Below are positions 50,892-62,155 of a stretch of 64,000 nucleotides of DNA, in pieces. Each line of letters starts with the position of its first letter. Positions within the stretch are counted from its first letter, which is position 1. Origin of the DNA: Didymella arachidicola (Eukaryota > Ascomycota > Dothideomycetes > Pleosporales > Didymellaceae); NCBI GenBank assembly GCA_016630955.3, contig CM049986.1:2852001-2916000 (forward strand). The letters run 5' to 3'. A model generated the notes under the pieces. That model saw nothing but the letters and a program-made list of their open reading frames with translations, did not search any database and had not been told where the DNA came from. A program made the translations under genes and the position numbers.

Positions 50892-52757
50892 ACGTACCTC
50901 ACGGGCGAGCCGTCCACACGGGCGAGTCGTCCACTTTTGCCAAGACTCTCCCCCATCATACCCTACTTTAGCCTGCATCAGCCTACTCTGGGCTAGTATA
51001 GGGCAAAGCAACCTGTAGTATTACTCAGGGACCTCTTCTACTTCATTCTTGCACGTTCGCGCGTTATGCCCTGTCTCTCCGCACGTTCTACAGTGTCGTT
51101 GGGATGGTTCACCCCCTTCAGCGCGCGCCTGCTTCTTTGCCTTCTTACCATCACTACGCGCCCCAAACTCCTTTAGAGCAGTCAGTCGCTGGCCCTCCTT
51201 AATTGTTAGGCTTTCCTCTGCCTTAATTCGCTTTCTTTTGTGTGATCTGCGTTGCGTAGCTGCCTCAGCAGCTGCTTCAAGTTCACAAATGCGCTTTTGC
51301 GCTAAAACCAGCTTATGCGATAAAACAGCTCCCCCCTTTGCGTAGTGCTCAAGCGCGCTTAGCACAGAATTAGGTGAGCTACCCTGCTGTGCCTTGTACT
51401 TGTCTCGAATCAGAGCAGATTGCGACCTAAATTCCAGGGTATTGCTTGGTGTTTGCGACTGCCAGGGCTCGTTGCTGGCAGGGAGTTATGGTGAAGGCGT
51501 GCGCAGCTTCACATCAAGGCCCATTATGACCCGTTGTGGGTCAAAGGGGACGAGTCCAGCGCCTCGGAACCCTCCTTGGATATTGCCAGGTGTTATCACA
51601 GCATCGTAGGCGCGCTTAAAGCATGGTAAAAACTCAGGCTTTGTGATGTGGTTAATCTAGTTGCGCATAGAGTCTTTGGCTTGGCGCCTATACGCGCGCT
51701 TTAAAGGACTAAAACAGCCTACATCAAGCGGTTGAAGGAGGTGCGATGAGTAAGGAGGCATGCAGACAGTGATAATCTTGCTATCCTTGCAGTATTGCTG
51801 GAAGTCCAGCGAGTTGTGACTCTCATGGCCGTCAATAATAAGTATACGGTGGGTGCCTACTGTACGTCCCTTTGTATGCTCGTCAAAGTGCTTTAACCAC
51901 TGCAGACCAAGCTGATTTGTAGTCCAGCCGTTCTCAGAGATCCCAATAACCCAGTCTTTAGGCAGGTCTTCTTCCTTGTACTAGTTGGTGAGCTGGTTGC
52001 GCGCTTTAAAGATAATAAAGGGTGGGATAGCCCACCCTGTAGCATTAATGCCCTGGATAACTGTTGTCCACTCCCGGTTGCCTGGCTGGACCTGCTTTGG
52101 TCTTCCTCGATGCTCTGAAGCTGTAACAACCGCTCCAGTAGATATCTAGCCCATCATGAAGCCTGTCTCATTAAAGTTGTACGTGTCGTTATCCTGGATG
52201 CCATACTTGGCTTTAATGTTGGCTACTAGGCTAAACCAGCCCTGTATAACCTCAGGATTCTCGCAGAGGGCTCTCCTGTAGTCGTACTTGCGATTGAACT
52301 TCACTTTGAGCTCTGGTTGGCGTGAAACAAACGTACTGGCCCAGTTTGCGCCAACATAGGCCATACCACGCTCATTGCGCAGAGAATTGGCCATATCAGC
52401 CACAGCGTCAAGCCGGGGGGGAAATCCTCGTGCGGCTAGCTCAAGTACGTGCTCAACAATCACCTGCTCCTCAGCATTGGTCAGGTTCCGTGAGTTGGCC
52501 ATAGTATCAGCGCGTGAAGGTCGTCCAGCGCGTCTATCGCGTAAGGTTGCTCGTGGCGCGTTGTAGATAGCTGCAGCACGTCGCTCAGAAAGTTTAGGGT
52601 CTTGAATAAGAGCTTGAAGCGCAAGCTGTACTTGAGATTCGCTTGATGTGTTAGTTTGGCGCTGTTGTTGAGGCATTAGTGTAGGAAGGGTGTTTTGGTG
52701 TGGTCTTGGCAAAAGTGGGCGACTCGCCCGTGTGGACGGCTCGCCCGTGAGGTACGT
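50892..52757 (-). mobile_element. Family B pogo-like transposon
   Basis: 1866 bp, TA at 50890-50891 and 52758-52759. Terminal repeats of about 55 bp start ACGTACCTCACGGGCGAG and contain the doubled unit ACGGGCGAG(C/T)CGTCCAC followed by TTTTGCCAAGAC. A short stretch on either side aligns to RIP-mutated LINE ORF2 (copy 5). It serves as the reference for the broken family B copies. Confidence 0.93.
51021..52676 (-). pseudogene. Family B pogo-like transposase with several nonsense codons
   Basis: The 552-codon frame is free of indels from ATG at 52676 (MPQQQRQTNTSS) to VEEVPE. Stops interrupt the catalytic core (first near 52146), from TGG or CAG/CAA codons in RIP fashion. Visible parts are Psq HTH (SERRAAAIYNAPRATL), a core where NFDE has become NFNE, LIIDGHESH, LQPLDVGCF, a Lys/Arg tract and the knuckle CRTCGETGHNARTC. 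The loss of the first catalytic Asp alone would inactivate it. Confidence 0.9.
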
Positions 52758-52774
52758 TATTAGCTATTCTAGTA

Positions 52775-54616
52775 ACGTGTTTCACTACTAAGCGCCGCAC
52801 CCCACCGAGCGCTGCACTTTCAACAGTAGAACGCCTGCGCAGCGCTGTATCGCAACACAACACTAATAAACAATTAGTTGCAGACCTAGACAGTATTATT
52901 TAGAAGCTTTGCTATTATCTGCATTATCTATTTCTACCTTGCACGTGCGGGAATTGTGTCTAATCTCGCCGCAACGTCCACAGCGTCGCCCAACGCGCAC
53001 CCTCTTCGCAGGCGTCTCGCCCTCACCACGACCCCTACCCTCCTTTTTAGCTACTAAGTCAACTACTTCGCTAATTGTAAGGGCCTCCTCTGCGCGTATA
53101 TAGCGTCTCTTACGAGTCTTGCGCTTTATAGACGCTTCTACCGCGTCTTAAAGGCGGCCTATTTCCTCCTGCACTAATACTATATTATAAGCTATCTGCT
53201 AAGCGCCTTTTGCTAGCTGTTTAACCTGCTTATCTAAAGAACTTGCTGGAGACCCTTGATGAATTTGGATTCGCTTTCGAATTAGAGTTGACTGCTCCTC
53301 TACTTCGCAAGCGTTGCGTGGTGTCTTCGGCTCCCAGGTGACGTCGCTGGGTTTTGGCGGCGTTGGCGTGCGCCTGCGCACGTCAAGCTTTGATATTACA
53401 GCCTCTGGGTTATGTGGGACTAGCCCAGCACCTCTAAAGCCTGCGCGAACGTTCTCTGCAGTAAACGCCTTACTAAAAGCTGCTTTAAAGGCTGGTAGGA
53501 AGGTTGCCTTGTTAATATGGTTAACGCGACTGCGTGCCAAGGCTGAGACCTCGTCGCCATACAGGCGCTTTAGCGGCGAGAAGCAGGCGACTTTAAGTGG
53601 CTGCAACAGATGCGACGAGTGTGGCGGCATACAGAGAGTGATAATCTTCTTCTCCTTGCAGAGATCCTGGAAATCCACTGAGCAATGGCTCTTGTAGCCG
53701 TCAATAATAAGCAGCCGGCATGTCCTAACAGGCTTCGCATGCGTGTTAAAGTAGTAGAGCCAGGCAAGCGCTAGATCGTTGTTCGTCCAGCCTGTAGGGC
53801 TTACTTGAATAACCTAGTTGCGTGGCAGGTCCTTAGTAAACTAGTTAGAGATAAGAACCTTGCCTGTAAGGATAAGGAACGGTAGAATGACCTTCCCTAT
53901 TGACCCAACGCCTTGTACTAGGGTAGCCCACTCGCGATCGCTAGGCTGGAGTTTCTTCCGCTTCCTAGGCTTCTCTAAGCCTGTAACAACAAGCTGTGAT
54001 AAAATCTTGCCTATTAGGAAGCCAGACTTATTAAAGTTATACATATCCTTGTCTGTAATACTGTACTTCGCCTTTATTAACTAAACAAGTGTGAACCAGG
54101 GCTGGATAACCGCCAGGTCCTCGCAGGCAGCTCGCTGGCGATCGCACGGACGAGTCCATCGCGTTCGCAGCTCAGGTGTACGCTGGATGAACCTGTCAAC
54201 CCAGTTCTTGCCAACAGCGTCACCACCACGCTCTCTTAGCAGTTTATCTGCCATGTCTCGTACATCTGCCTTCGAGGAGGGTAGTCCGCGATCAGACTCC
54301 TTAAGTATACGTAGTACAACTGCCTCCTCTTCTAGCTTTGTAAGGCGCTTTGCGTTCGGCTCGCAGTCGCGTCGAGAGCGTGTTCCGTCGCGTCGGCGTC
54401 GGATTGTTCGTTCAGGCACTTTGTAGACTCTCTCAGCGCGTCAGATACTCTGAATTTGGTTTCTTAAGATATTAGATATAGCAAGCTATACATCAGCTTC
54501 AGTATAGAGTGTAGATGCTTGTTGTGGTTGAGACATTACGTGTTGTTGTTGCGCCGGCGTTCTAGCAGCGAGAGTGCGGCGCTCGGTGGGGTGCGGCGCT
54601 CGGTAGTGAAACACGT
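52775..54616 (-). mobile_element. Family C pogo-like transposon
   Basis: 1842 bp, TA at 52773-52774 and 54617-54618. Terminal repeats start ACGTGTTTCACTAC and contain the doubled unit CGCCGCACCCCACCGAGCG(C/T)... It is inserted in LINE copy 5, with only 14-28 bp of LINE left between it and the family B elements on both sides. Confidence 0.92.
52896..54536 (-). pseudogene. Family C pogo-like transposase, catalytically dead
   Basis: 547-codon frame without indels but with about eight stops. The first catalytic motif has become NFNKSGF (Asp to Asn, Glu to Lys), LLIIDGYKSH keeps its Asp, and the third motif has become LQPLKVAC. N-terminal HTH parts (VPERTIRRRR, WVDRFIQRTPELR) and the C-terminal knuckle CGRCGEIRHNSRTC (Gly replaced by Arg) remain. 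G-to-A changes explain most of the damage. Confidence 0.9.
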
Positions 54617-54647
54617 TATACTAATATAGTCTACGAAAGTAGTAGTA

Positions 54648-56495
54648 ACGTACCTCACGGGCGAGCGAGCCACTTTTGCCAAGCCCCCACCAAAACCTGA
54701 CCCATTATGGCCCAAAACACTATACTTCGGCCCTGCAAGGTGCTGTACAGCCTAGAATATTATTTAGAGACCTCTTCTGCATCTTGCTTACACGTTCGCG
54801 CGTTATGCCCTGTCTGATTGCACCTTCCACAGCGCCTTTGGGTTGGCTCACCCTCTTGAGCGCGCACTTGCTTCTTTGCCCTCTTTCCATTACTACGCGC
54901 CCTAAACTCCCCTAGAGCTATTAGTCGCTGGCCATCTTTAACTATTAGTGTCCCTTCCTTCTAAACCCGCTTTCTTTTATGTGATTTTCGTCGCGTGGCG
55001 GCCTTATTAGCTGCTCGAAGCTCGCTGATTTCCTGTTGTGCCAAAACCAGCTTGTGCGCAATAATTGCTGCCCCCTTTGACACCTTCTCAAACGCCTTAA
55101 CTATAGATGTAGGAGAGCTGTCTACATGCCTCTAAATCCTTGTCTTCACAAGCGTTGATTGCGACCCAAGTTCTAGTGTGTTACTGGGGGTTTGGGACTG
55201 CCAGGGCTCGTGATTGACAGGCAGTGCTGGTGATGGAGTCTGCAGTTTCACATCAAGGGCCATTATAACCCGTTCTGGGTCAAAAGGAACCAATCCAGCA
55301 CCTTAGAACCCTCCTTAGATGTTGCTAGCAGTAAATACTGCATTATAGGCTGCCTTAAAGCATAGTAGGAACTTAGTCTTTGTAATGTAGCTAATCCAGT
55401 TGCGTATAAGCATTTCAGCTTGGCGCCTATACGCCTGCTTTAAAGGGGCAAAACAGCCTACATTAAGTAGCTGTAGGAGGTGTAATAAGTGCAGAGGCAT
55501 ATATAGGGTAACAATCTTATTATTCTTGCAGTATTGCTAGAATTAGAGCGATTCGTAGCTCTTGTAGCTGTTAATAATTAGTAGTCGGTAGGTACCAACA
55601 GTACGCTCCTTTGTATGCGCGTTAAAGTGCTTTAACTACTTAAATCCAAGCTTATTAGTAGTCCAGCCGTTATTAGAGACTCTAATAACCTAATCCTAGA
55701 GTAGGTCTTTATCCTTGTACTAGCTAGAGAGGTGGTGACGCGCCTTAAAGATAATAAAGGGCGGAATAGCCTATCCTTTAGCATTAACGCCCTGTATAAC
55801 TGTTGTCCACTTGCAGTTGCCTGCCTAGACTGTCTTTAGTCTTCCTCGTCTCTCTAAAGCTGTAACAACTGCTCCTGTAGAGATCTAGCCCATCATGAAG
55901 CCTGTCTCGTCGAAGTTGTACGTGTCGTCATCCTGGTTGCTATACTTGGCTTTAATGTTGGCTACTAGGCTGAACCAGCCCTGCACAACCCCAGAATCCT
56001 CGCAGAGGGCTCGCTTATAGTTATACCTGCGATTGAACTTCACTTTAAGCTCTAGTTAACGCTTTACGAACGTACTGGGCCAATTTGTGCCAACAGGGCC
56101 CAGATTGCGCTCAGCGCGCAGAGAATTAGCCATAGCAGCCACATCTGCCAGCCGAGGGCCAAATCCTCGCCCGTCCAGCTCCAGTATGTGTTGAATAATC
56201 ACCCGCTCCTCATTGTTATCTAACCCTCGTGAGTTGGGCATAGTAACGCCTCGTGAAGGTCGTCCAGTGTGTCGATGGCTAAGTGTACTTCGGGGCACCC
56301 TGTAGATAGCTGCAGCGCGTCGCTGGGAGAGATTCGCGTCTTGTTTAAGAGCTTGAAGCGCAAGCTGTACCTGAGCTTCCTGAGACGCGTTAATAATAGG
56401 TTGTTGTTGAGGCATTGGTGTGGAGAGGGTACTTTGGTGGGGGCTTGGCAAAAGTGGCTCGCTCGCCCGTTGGCTCGCTCGCCCGTGAGGTACGT
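54648..56495 (-). mobile_element. Family B pogo-like transposon with unequal ends
   Basis: 1848 bp, TA at 54646-54647 and 56496-56497. The right terminal repeat has the usual two units (TGGCTCGCTCGCCCG twice), while the left has only one, so one unit was lost. It is inserted in LINE copy 5, whose alignment continues on both sides. Confidence 0.9.
54760..56415 (-). pseudogene. Family B pogo-like transposase, RIP-degraded core
   Basis: 552-codon frame from MPQQQPIINAS at 56415. The first 119 codons are open (HTH: SQRRAAAIYRVPRSTL; stop at about 56056). The core has many stops, although NFDETGFMMG is preserved and LQLLNVGCF is degraded. The C-terminal Lys/Arg tract and zinc knuckle region can still be read. 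Damage is heavier in the middle than at the ends. Confidence 0.85.
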
Positions 56496-56497
56496 TA

Positions 56498-56648
56498 GCC
56501 TACCTAATAAGCTCTATACTACTACTAGCCATAGAGATAGTAGGTTTAAAGAATTTTTATCTAATATTAAAGTCCTCTTCTATAATATAGTATTAGAGGG
56601 GTATAAGGTATATAATATACTAGAGTATATCTAGTATAAGTAGCTATC
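56498..56648 (-). pseudogene. LINE copy 5 shred (RIP-mutated ORF2)
   Basis: About 150 bp aligning, with RIP-type changes, to the endonuclease part of LINE ORF2 in reverse (compare 61610-61760). Smaller pieces of the same copy lie at 54619-54645 and 52760-52772, and probably at 50879-50889, between the transposons inserted into it. Confidence 0.75.
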
Positions 56649-56650
56649 TA

Positions 56651-57048
56651 ACGTAGATGTACACCGAGCGGCGCAGTACACCGAGCGGCGCACTTTTGCC
56701 AAGACCACACCAAAACTCACCCTATTATAGCCTAAAACACCACAAACTGGCGCTGCACAAGGTGTAATAAGCTGTAATATTACTTAGAGACCTCTTCTAC
56801 AGTATTCTTACACGTTCGCGCGTTGTGCCCACCCTCTCCGCACCGTCCACAGCGTTGTTGGGATGGTTCACCTCCTTCAGCGCGCACCCGCTTCTTTGCC
56901 TTCTTACCATCACTACGCGCGCCAAACTCCTGTAGAGCAGTCAACCGCTGGCCTTCTTTAACTGCAAGGCTTCCCTTAGCTTGAATACGCTTTCTTTTGT
57001 GCGATTTACGTCGCGTGGCGGCTTTATTAGCTGCTCGAAGCTCAGCTA
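56651..57048 (-). pseudogene. Family B-like transposon 3' part, cut by a family A insertion
   Basis: TA at 56649-56650, then a terminal repeat with doubled GTACACCGAGCGGCGCA and TTTTGCCAAGACC. It encodes the C-terminal 90 or so transposase residues in reverse (RKSHKRKRIQAKGSL, knuckle CGRCGEGGHNARTC, VEEVSK; stop at 56780). The frame is broken off at 57047-57048, where TA marks the insertion of a family A element. The rest lies beyond the window. Confidence 0.82.
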
Positions 57049-57963
57049 CCGTGTCCGTGCACCGGTCGCCCGGGTACACCGGTCGCCCGTTCCGAGCCTA
57101 TACAGCAATTGTAAATATGAGGCTACAGAGCCACATACAAAAGTGATTATCGTGAGATTTTCTAGTGGAGTACTATATAGACCTATGCGACAAAGTTCTC
57201 CATACAAAGTTAACGATATTTGGTGGCGATGCGGCCGCTACGTGTGGTGACAGTTGGGCGTGGTAGAGGAGGCTCAGCAGCAACAGTATGACTAGGGGCA
57301 CCTCCACCACCACGCTTTTTAACTGTTTTTGACTGCAATTGACCTGAGGCTTTGCGCTTTGCCTGATTAGGCAATTGGATACTTTTCCCAGCGTCGCGAT
57401 CGCGTTTTTGGGCTTCTCTGATTGCCTTGCGTTCAGCCACCTCAGCTGCCTTTTGAGCCTTGGCCCGCTCACGCTCTTCTTTTGCCTTTGCTGCTGCCAC
57501 ACGCTTTTCTCCTGCAATCTTCTTGTTGTAGAGCTTATTAGCAGCAGCTAAATCCTTCATCTCTGCCTTTTTAAGCTCTGCCTCTTGCTTCTCTTGTTCT
57601 GCAACAGCCATACGAGCGCGCGTCTCACGGAAGGCCCGAGGAGACCACATCATCGCACCTCCATAATGCTCACGGTGTTGTTGTAAGTCTAGCTGCTTCT
57701 TAGGTTGTTTCTGACGCCTCTTCTTCTTACGCAGCCTCTCACGTAAGCCATTTATCTCGTCGTGGGCAAGCTCTAGTTGAGTTGAGAGATGGTGGATAGT
57801 TTGACCCAGCTTCCGCGCACCCACACTGCGTGGATCCTTCACCTCTGCCCGTAGGGTACTGCAAGCTTTGAGCCAGTCCTCTGCAGAATAAGCCGAAGAG
57901 CCAGAGGAGCTTGATCCTAGGTCGCTGGGCGTGGGGTGGCGGAATCTATCGAGTATGACGTTG
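57049..57963 (-). mobile_element. Family A pogo-like transposon (copy 3), 3' part
   Basis: Starts after TA with CCGTGTCCGTGC and a doubled CACCGGTCGCCCGGGT unit, the family A terminus. It contains the C-terminal part of the transposase and is interrupted by LINE copy 4 at 57964-57973. Its other part must lie beyond the window's right edge. Confidence 0.85.
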
Positions 57964-57973
57964 GGCTTGAGAG
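57210..57973 (-). pseudogene. Family A transposase C-terminal part, interrupted by a LINE
   Basis: Reading leftward from the LINE junction the frame is open for about 250 residues: LKPNVILDRFRHP (post-catalytic), a Ser-rich linker, DWLKACSTLRAEVKD, a long basic coiled coil (RERLRKKKRRQKQPKKQ; RERAKAQKAAEVAERK) and a tail ending TTRSGRIATKYR. No stops and no RIP. The LINE sits at the codons for PLKP, exactly where the left family A copy is interrupted (PLQP). There is no zinc knuckle, unlike families B and C. Confidence 0.87.
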
Positions 57974-58319
57974 GGTTGGTTGGTTGGTTGGTTGGTATTC
58001 ATTTTACGTCTAGTTGATGAGGATTAAGTCCATCATCTCGCCTCCCGAAGGGCATATACGATGTGCTAAGCTATGGAATTACTGTGCTAACACACTACCT
58101 TAGAAAGCATTTCTTGCCTGCGCGGGTATTGCTACCATATCAAGCTACAGCTCCCCTTCCAGCTGTGGAGACTGAGCAATTTGTGTACATTAGGGTGGAT
58201 CCCTCGTGTGTGTTCAGAGGCAGGTAAATGCCAGAGAAGTGGGAGAGAGGGAGAGGGAGAGTAAGAAGGAGAGTAAGGAAATAGTACGGCTGTTTGCTGC
58301 TGTTGCAGCACAGGCTAAG

Positions 58320-61300
58320 CTACCGGGGGCACACCTTGGTGTAGTACTGTGTGAGTTGGAGAAAGGCTTCGAAAGCCTCTGGATCCCCAATCAGCGCAGC
58401 AGTATACGCTAGGCCATCGTTCCGGCTGGACGGTGGTATAGCTGGTCGAAGTGGCCATTGGCCAAAAGCTCCTATAGTCTTGCGGCAGAGCGCAAGGTGT
58501 TCTGGCGTCTTGTCGCGTCTGCATGAGCAGGTGAGTGTTGCGTCGTTGTGACTGAACTTTCGGTGGTACCAAGCGAAGTCGCCGTGCATAGATCGGATAG
58601 AGAGCAGTTTAGCCAGGGTAGCTCTTGGTAGGTCTAACTCAGGTAGTCTGCTGTTTAGTGAGTAGCCTAAGTCCCATCTTTTGTACTATTTTGAGAGCTT
58701 AGCCCTCTTTTTAGACCACCAGGTCTGTTGTGTGTGTTGTAGTGTCTTGCGGGCTACTGACTTAATGCCTGAGAGTGTAGGCATAGCAGCCTTTCTAGTA
58801 GGGAGTGGCGGGTAATGGGCTTCTAGGTCTGCCAGCCTATCTGCCGCTTCGTTTCCTTCAATGCCTAGGTGCCCCGGGGCCCATTTGATGGAGACGTCGT
58901 GGGTCTCCATAGCGCCGTGACACTCCAGGAAGGCCCATTGAGAGGTAGGGGATGCGCTGCCCTTCAGGCACCATATGACGGAGGTGCTGTCTATGCACAG
59001 CCAGATTCGGCGAGTGCGGAGCGGTGGTTGTCTTATGGTGTGCTGGAGGCCCCTCCATGCGCCTACTGCTTCTGCGTCAAAGACGTGTGAGGTAGGGTGA
59101 AGCGACCCGCGTCCAGTATGAAGTTGTTTTCCGTCCTGGTACACGGCAAAGCCGTAGGTGACCCGCTTCTCTCCTTCTTTTGTGTACTGCTCAGAGCCAT
59201 CTGAGAAGATAGTCACGTCTGAGGGTGGGAGGTGGGCCCACCATTCTTTGAAGGCCTTCGCTGCGGTCTCTTTGTCTACGCCCATCGTTGGGTCTGTTTG
59301 GCAGCCAGGCGAGTAGTGGGGGGCTATCAGTATTGTCCTTGGTATCTCAGGCAGAAGCGATCCTAGATACTGGACTTTGGTCTGTATTTGTTGCAGCTTT
59401 CCAGCTGTCCTGCCTATGCTTATCCTGATAGCTGCTATACGGCCAGCAAGTGGGTGTTCTGCATCTACAGTGCGTAGATGTATTGCAAAGCAGAATTTGG
59501 CTTCTTCTAGCGCGTTGGCAGCTGAGGGTAGGCCGGCGTCTCGGAAGAGAGTAGCAGTAGGGGTTGTTCGCCACACTAGGAGGATGCCCCTTGCTGCTAT
59601 AGCTAGTGTTTTGTCTATGACAGCTATATGCTATCCGACATAGGTGCTGACTTCTGCTGGTCTGCTAGGTTTCAGTGTGCGTGGAGGTTTAGTACGGCCT
59701 CTGTACTAGCACTCGGCCCCATACAGAAGGGTCGGATATACGCAGGCAATAGTGGCCTTGCGGAGAGAGCTGGCTGGTGGTCTGTGGGCCGTGTTTGCGA
59801 GGCTGCGGATGTGGTAGGCCACCTTAGCTGCCTTTGCGTTGTGTGTGGCTACGTGCCGCTTAAAGGTAAGCTTACGGTTAAACCAGATCCCTAGCCATCA
59901 GAGGGCGGGCTGAGTTCTTGACCTACTTGGTAAGACTGGGTTGATTGTAAGCTGCTTGTCTACCACACAGGGTGGCGCGTAGCTGCTCTTTTGTCGAGTG
60001 AGGTGGATCATTTCCTGTTTTTCCGTGGCAAAGGTGACCTTGTTAGCTGTACCCCATGCTCTTATCTGTCGTAGGTCCGCTGCCAGGAGCTGTACGTTCT
60101 CATCTAGGGAGTGTGAGGCCTGGTATAAGCATATGTCATCTGCGTATCCGAATCTCTTCTTTGTGTCTATAGACAGCAGCTCTGCTAGGTACAGTGTGTA
60201 CAGGACTGGGGAGAGAGGCGAGCCCTGCGGTGTGCCGCAGGCGACTGGGTAGCTAGGAGTAGTGACTTGGCCTAGGCGTACTTGGACCCTTCGATCCGTG
60301 AGAAAAGAGTTGACAAACAGGATGGTCCTTTGTGGCCATCCCTGTTGGGCCATCCGGTGAAGCAGGCGGTTCTTAAGGAGAGCGTCAAAGGCGCCTTGCA
60401 CGTCCAAGGTGACCATTGTGACATGCTGGCCTTTTGCCCACGCAGCCTCTGTGTCATGAGTGAATGCTGCAGTAAGGTCTACAGCAGAGCGCTTTAGGAG
60501 GGCGCCTCCATGTTGGGGGCTGAGGATCTTGTAGGTCATAGCAGTCCACGCGATTCTTCTAGCTACTGTTTGTTCGAGCCCCTTTCCAATGCAGGAGAGG
60601 AGTGCTATAGGCCTCCATGACCGGGGTGACGCTCGGTCTTTCTTTCCTACCTTAGGTATCATAGCTACTTCTGCCAGCTTCCATTGTGCAGGAAAGTGGT
60701 TGAGTTTGAGGCACCGCTGGAAGATCCGTCGTATGAGTTCTCCCACCTGGATCCAGCAGGCGCGGAGCAGTCGCACTGTAGAGCGGTCGGTCCCTGGCGA
60801 GGTGCTAGAGACCCCTATGGTGTTACGCTCAGACTCCTCTAGTGAGATGTGTGTGCTCTACGGGAGAGGGGCCGCAGTCTCCTGATCTGGATAGTGGCTG
60901 AGATCGTTATCCGCTGTGTACCGATTAAGGACTTCCTCTCTAAGTGCCTTAGCCTTCTCTAGGGGGTTAGATATTGTCCTATTGTCTATGATAAGAGGAG
61001 TGTTCTGATTCTCTGGTGTAAGCTTATGCCAGGCAATGACCTTGAATAGGTCCTTGTCGTCCTTGGCGTTGTCGATGACATGCCTCTAGTATTGCCTTTT
61101 AGCCTGTCTGACTGTAGTCTTGAAGGCTCGTGTTTCTTCTAGCGGAGATCTGCCTGAGCAGGGCTGTCGAGCGCGTTTGTGGGCTTGGTAGGCAGTCTTG
61201 CAATCCTTAGTCTACTATGGCGCAGCGCGTCCTTCCTTGCGGTCGAGCTTGCCTGCTGTCTGTATAGAATGCTGCACAGTCTCTGTTAGCAGCGCAACAC

Positions 61301-62155
61301 AGTTGTCTAGTTGTTCCGCATCCTGTGCTGCACACGGATCTGGGATGCTCTGGACGCCTATTTCTACTAGCCTAGTGAACTTTGGTAGGCATGCCTCTGG
61401 GACTCTATAGTGATACTGGTCTACGTGCGGAGTACTAAGTGTAGAAGTAGAGACAGAGGTTACTACCGTCTTGTGGTCTAACCCGCTGTGCATGCTAGCA
61501 TTAACAGCAGACTAGGCAAATAGGATGTTGGAGAAAGTAAGGTTAAGGACGTGTCCGGCACAGTGTGTTGGCTGTCCCGGTACGCCAATATAGTCTATAG
61601 AGGCGGCGGCGGCCTACCTAACAAGCTCTATGCCGCCGCTGGCTGCGGAGACAGTAGGTTCGAAGGATTCGTGTCTAACATTGAAGTCCCCTCCTATAAC
61701 GCAGTGTTGGGGGGGTGTAAGGTGCATAACGTACTGGAGTACGTCTAGCGTAAGTAGCTGTCTGTAGCAGTTTAGTATCGAGACTCCGTTTACAACAGCC
61801 TATAGCAGGTCTGGGTAATTAAGGCTTTCTCTAGTCTGGAGCTTAAGGTGGTGCCCTTTGCGGATATAGGTTATTACCCTAGGGCGGGCTGAGCCTAGTG
61901 CGTTAGGAGCGTCCTAGGTACCGATAGGTGCGAGGTGTCTAAAGCCAGGGTGGGTAGAGGTCCTTGAGTTAGCATAAGTGAAAGGCTCTTGGACGCATAC
62001 GACGTCTATGCCCTTCTAGAAGGATACTTCTAGTATTGTAATGTGGCAGGGTAAGCTTCTGCCGACGTTGGCCCAGCATATGCGGAGTTGGTTTCTCTGC
62101 TGGCTAGGCTGTCGATGCCTGTTGTAGTAGAGGGTATGTGTGGATGTCCTAACAT
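58320..62155 (-). pseudogene. LINE copy 4 ORF2, frameshifted and nonsense-mutated
   Basis: Long open blocks remain: reverse transcriptase (59898-60776, with FGYADD and PQGSPLSP), RNase H (58686-59576, with FSDGSE, DAEAVGAW, GNEAADRL) and C-terminal finger (58320-58589, CSCRRDKTPEH). The endonuclease part (61500-62155) is in a different frame from the rest, so at least one indel lies between 62155 and 61493. Single stops separate the blocks. The start ATG at 62155 overlaps the ORF1 stop in ATGTTAG, as ATGCTAG does in copy 1. Confidence 0.9.
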
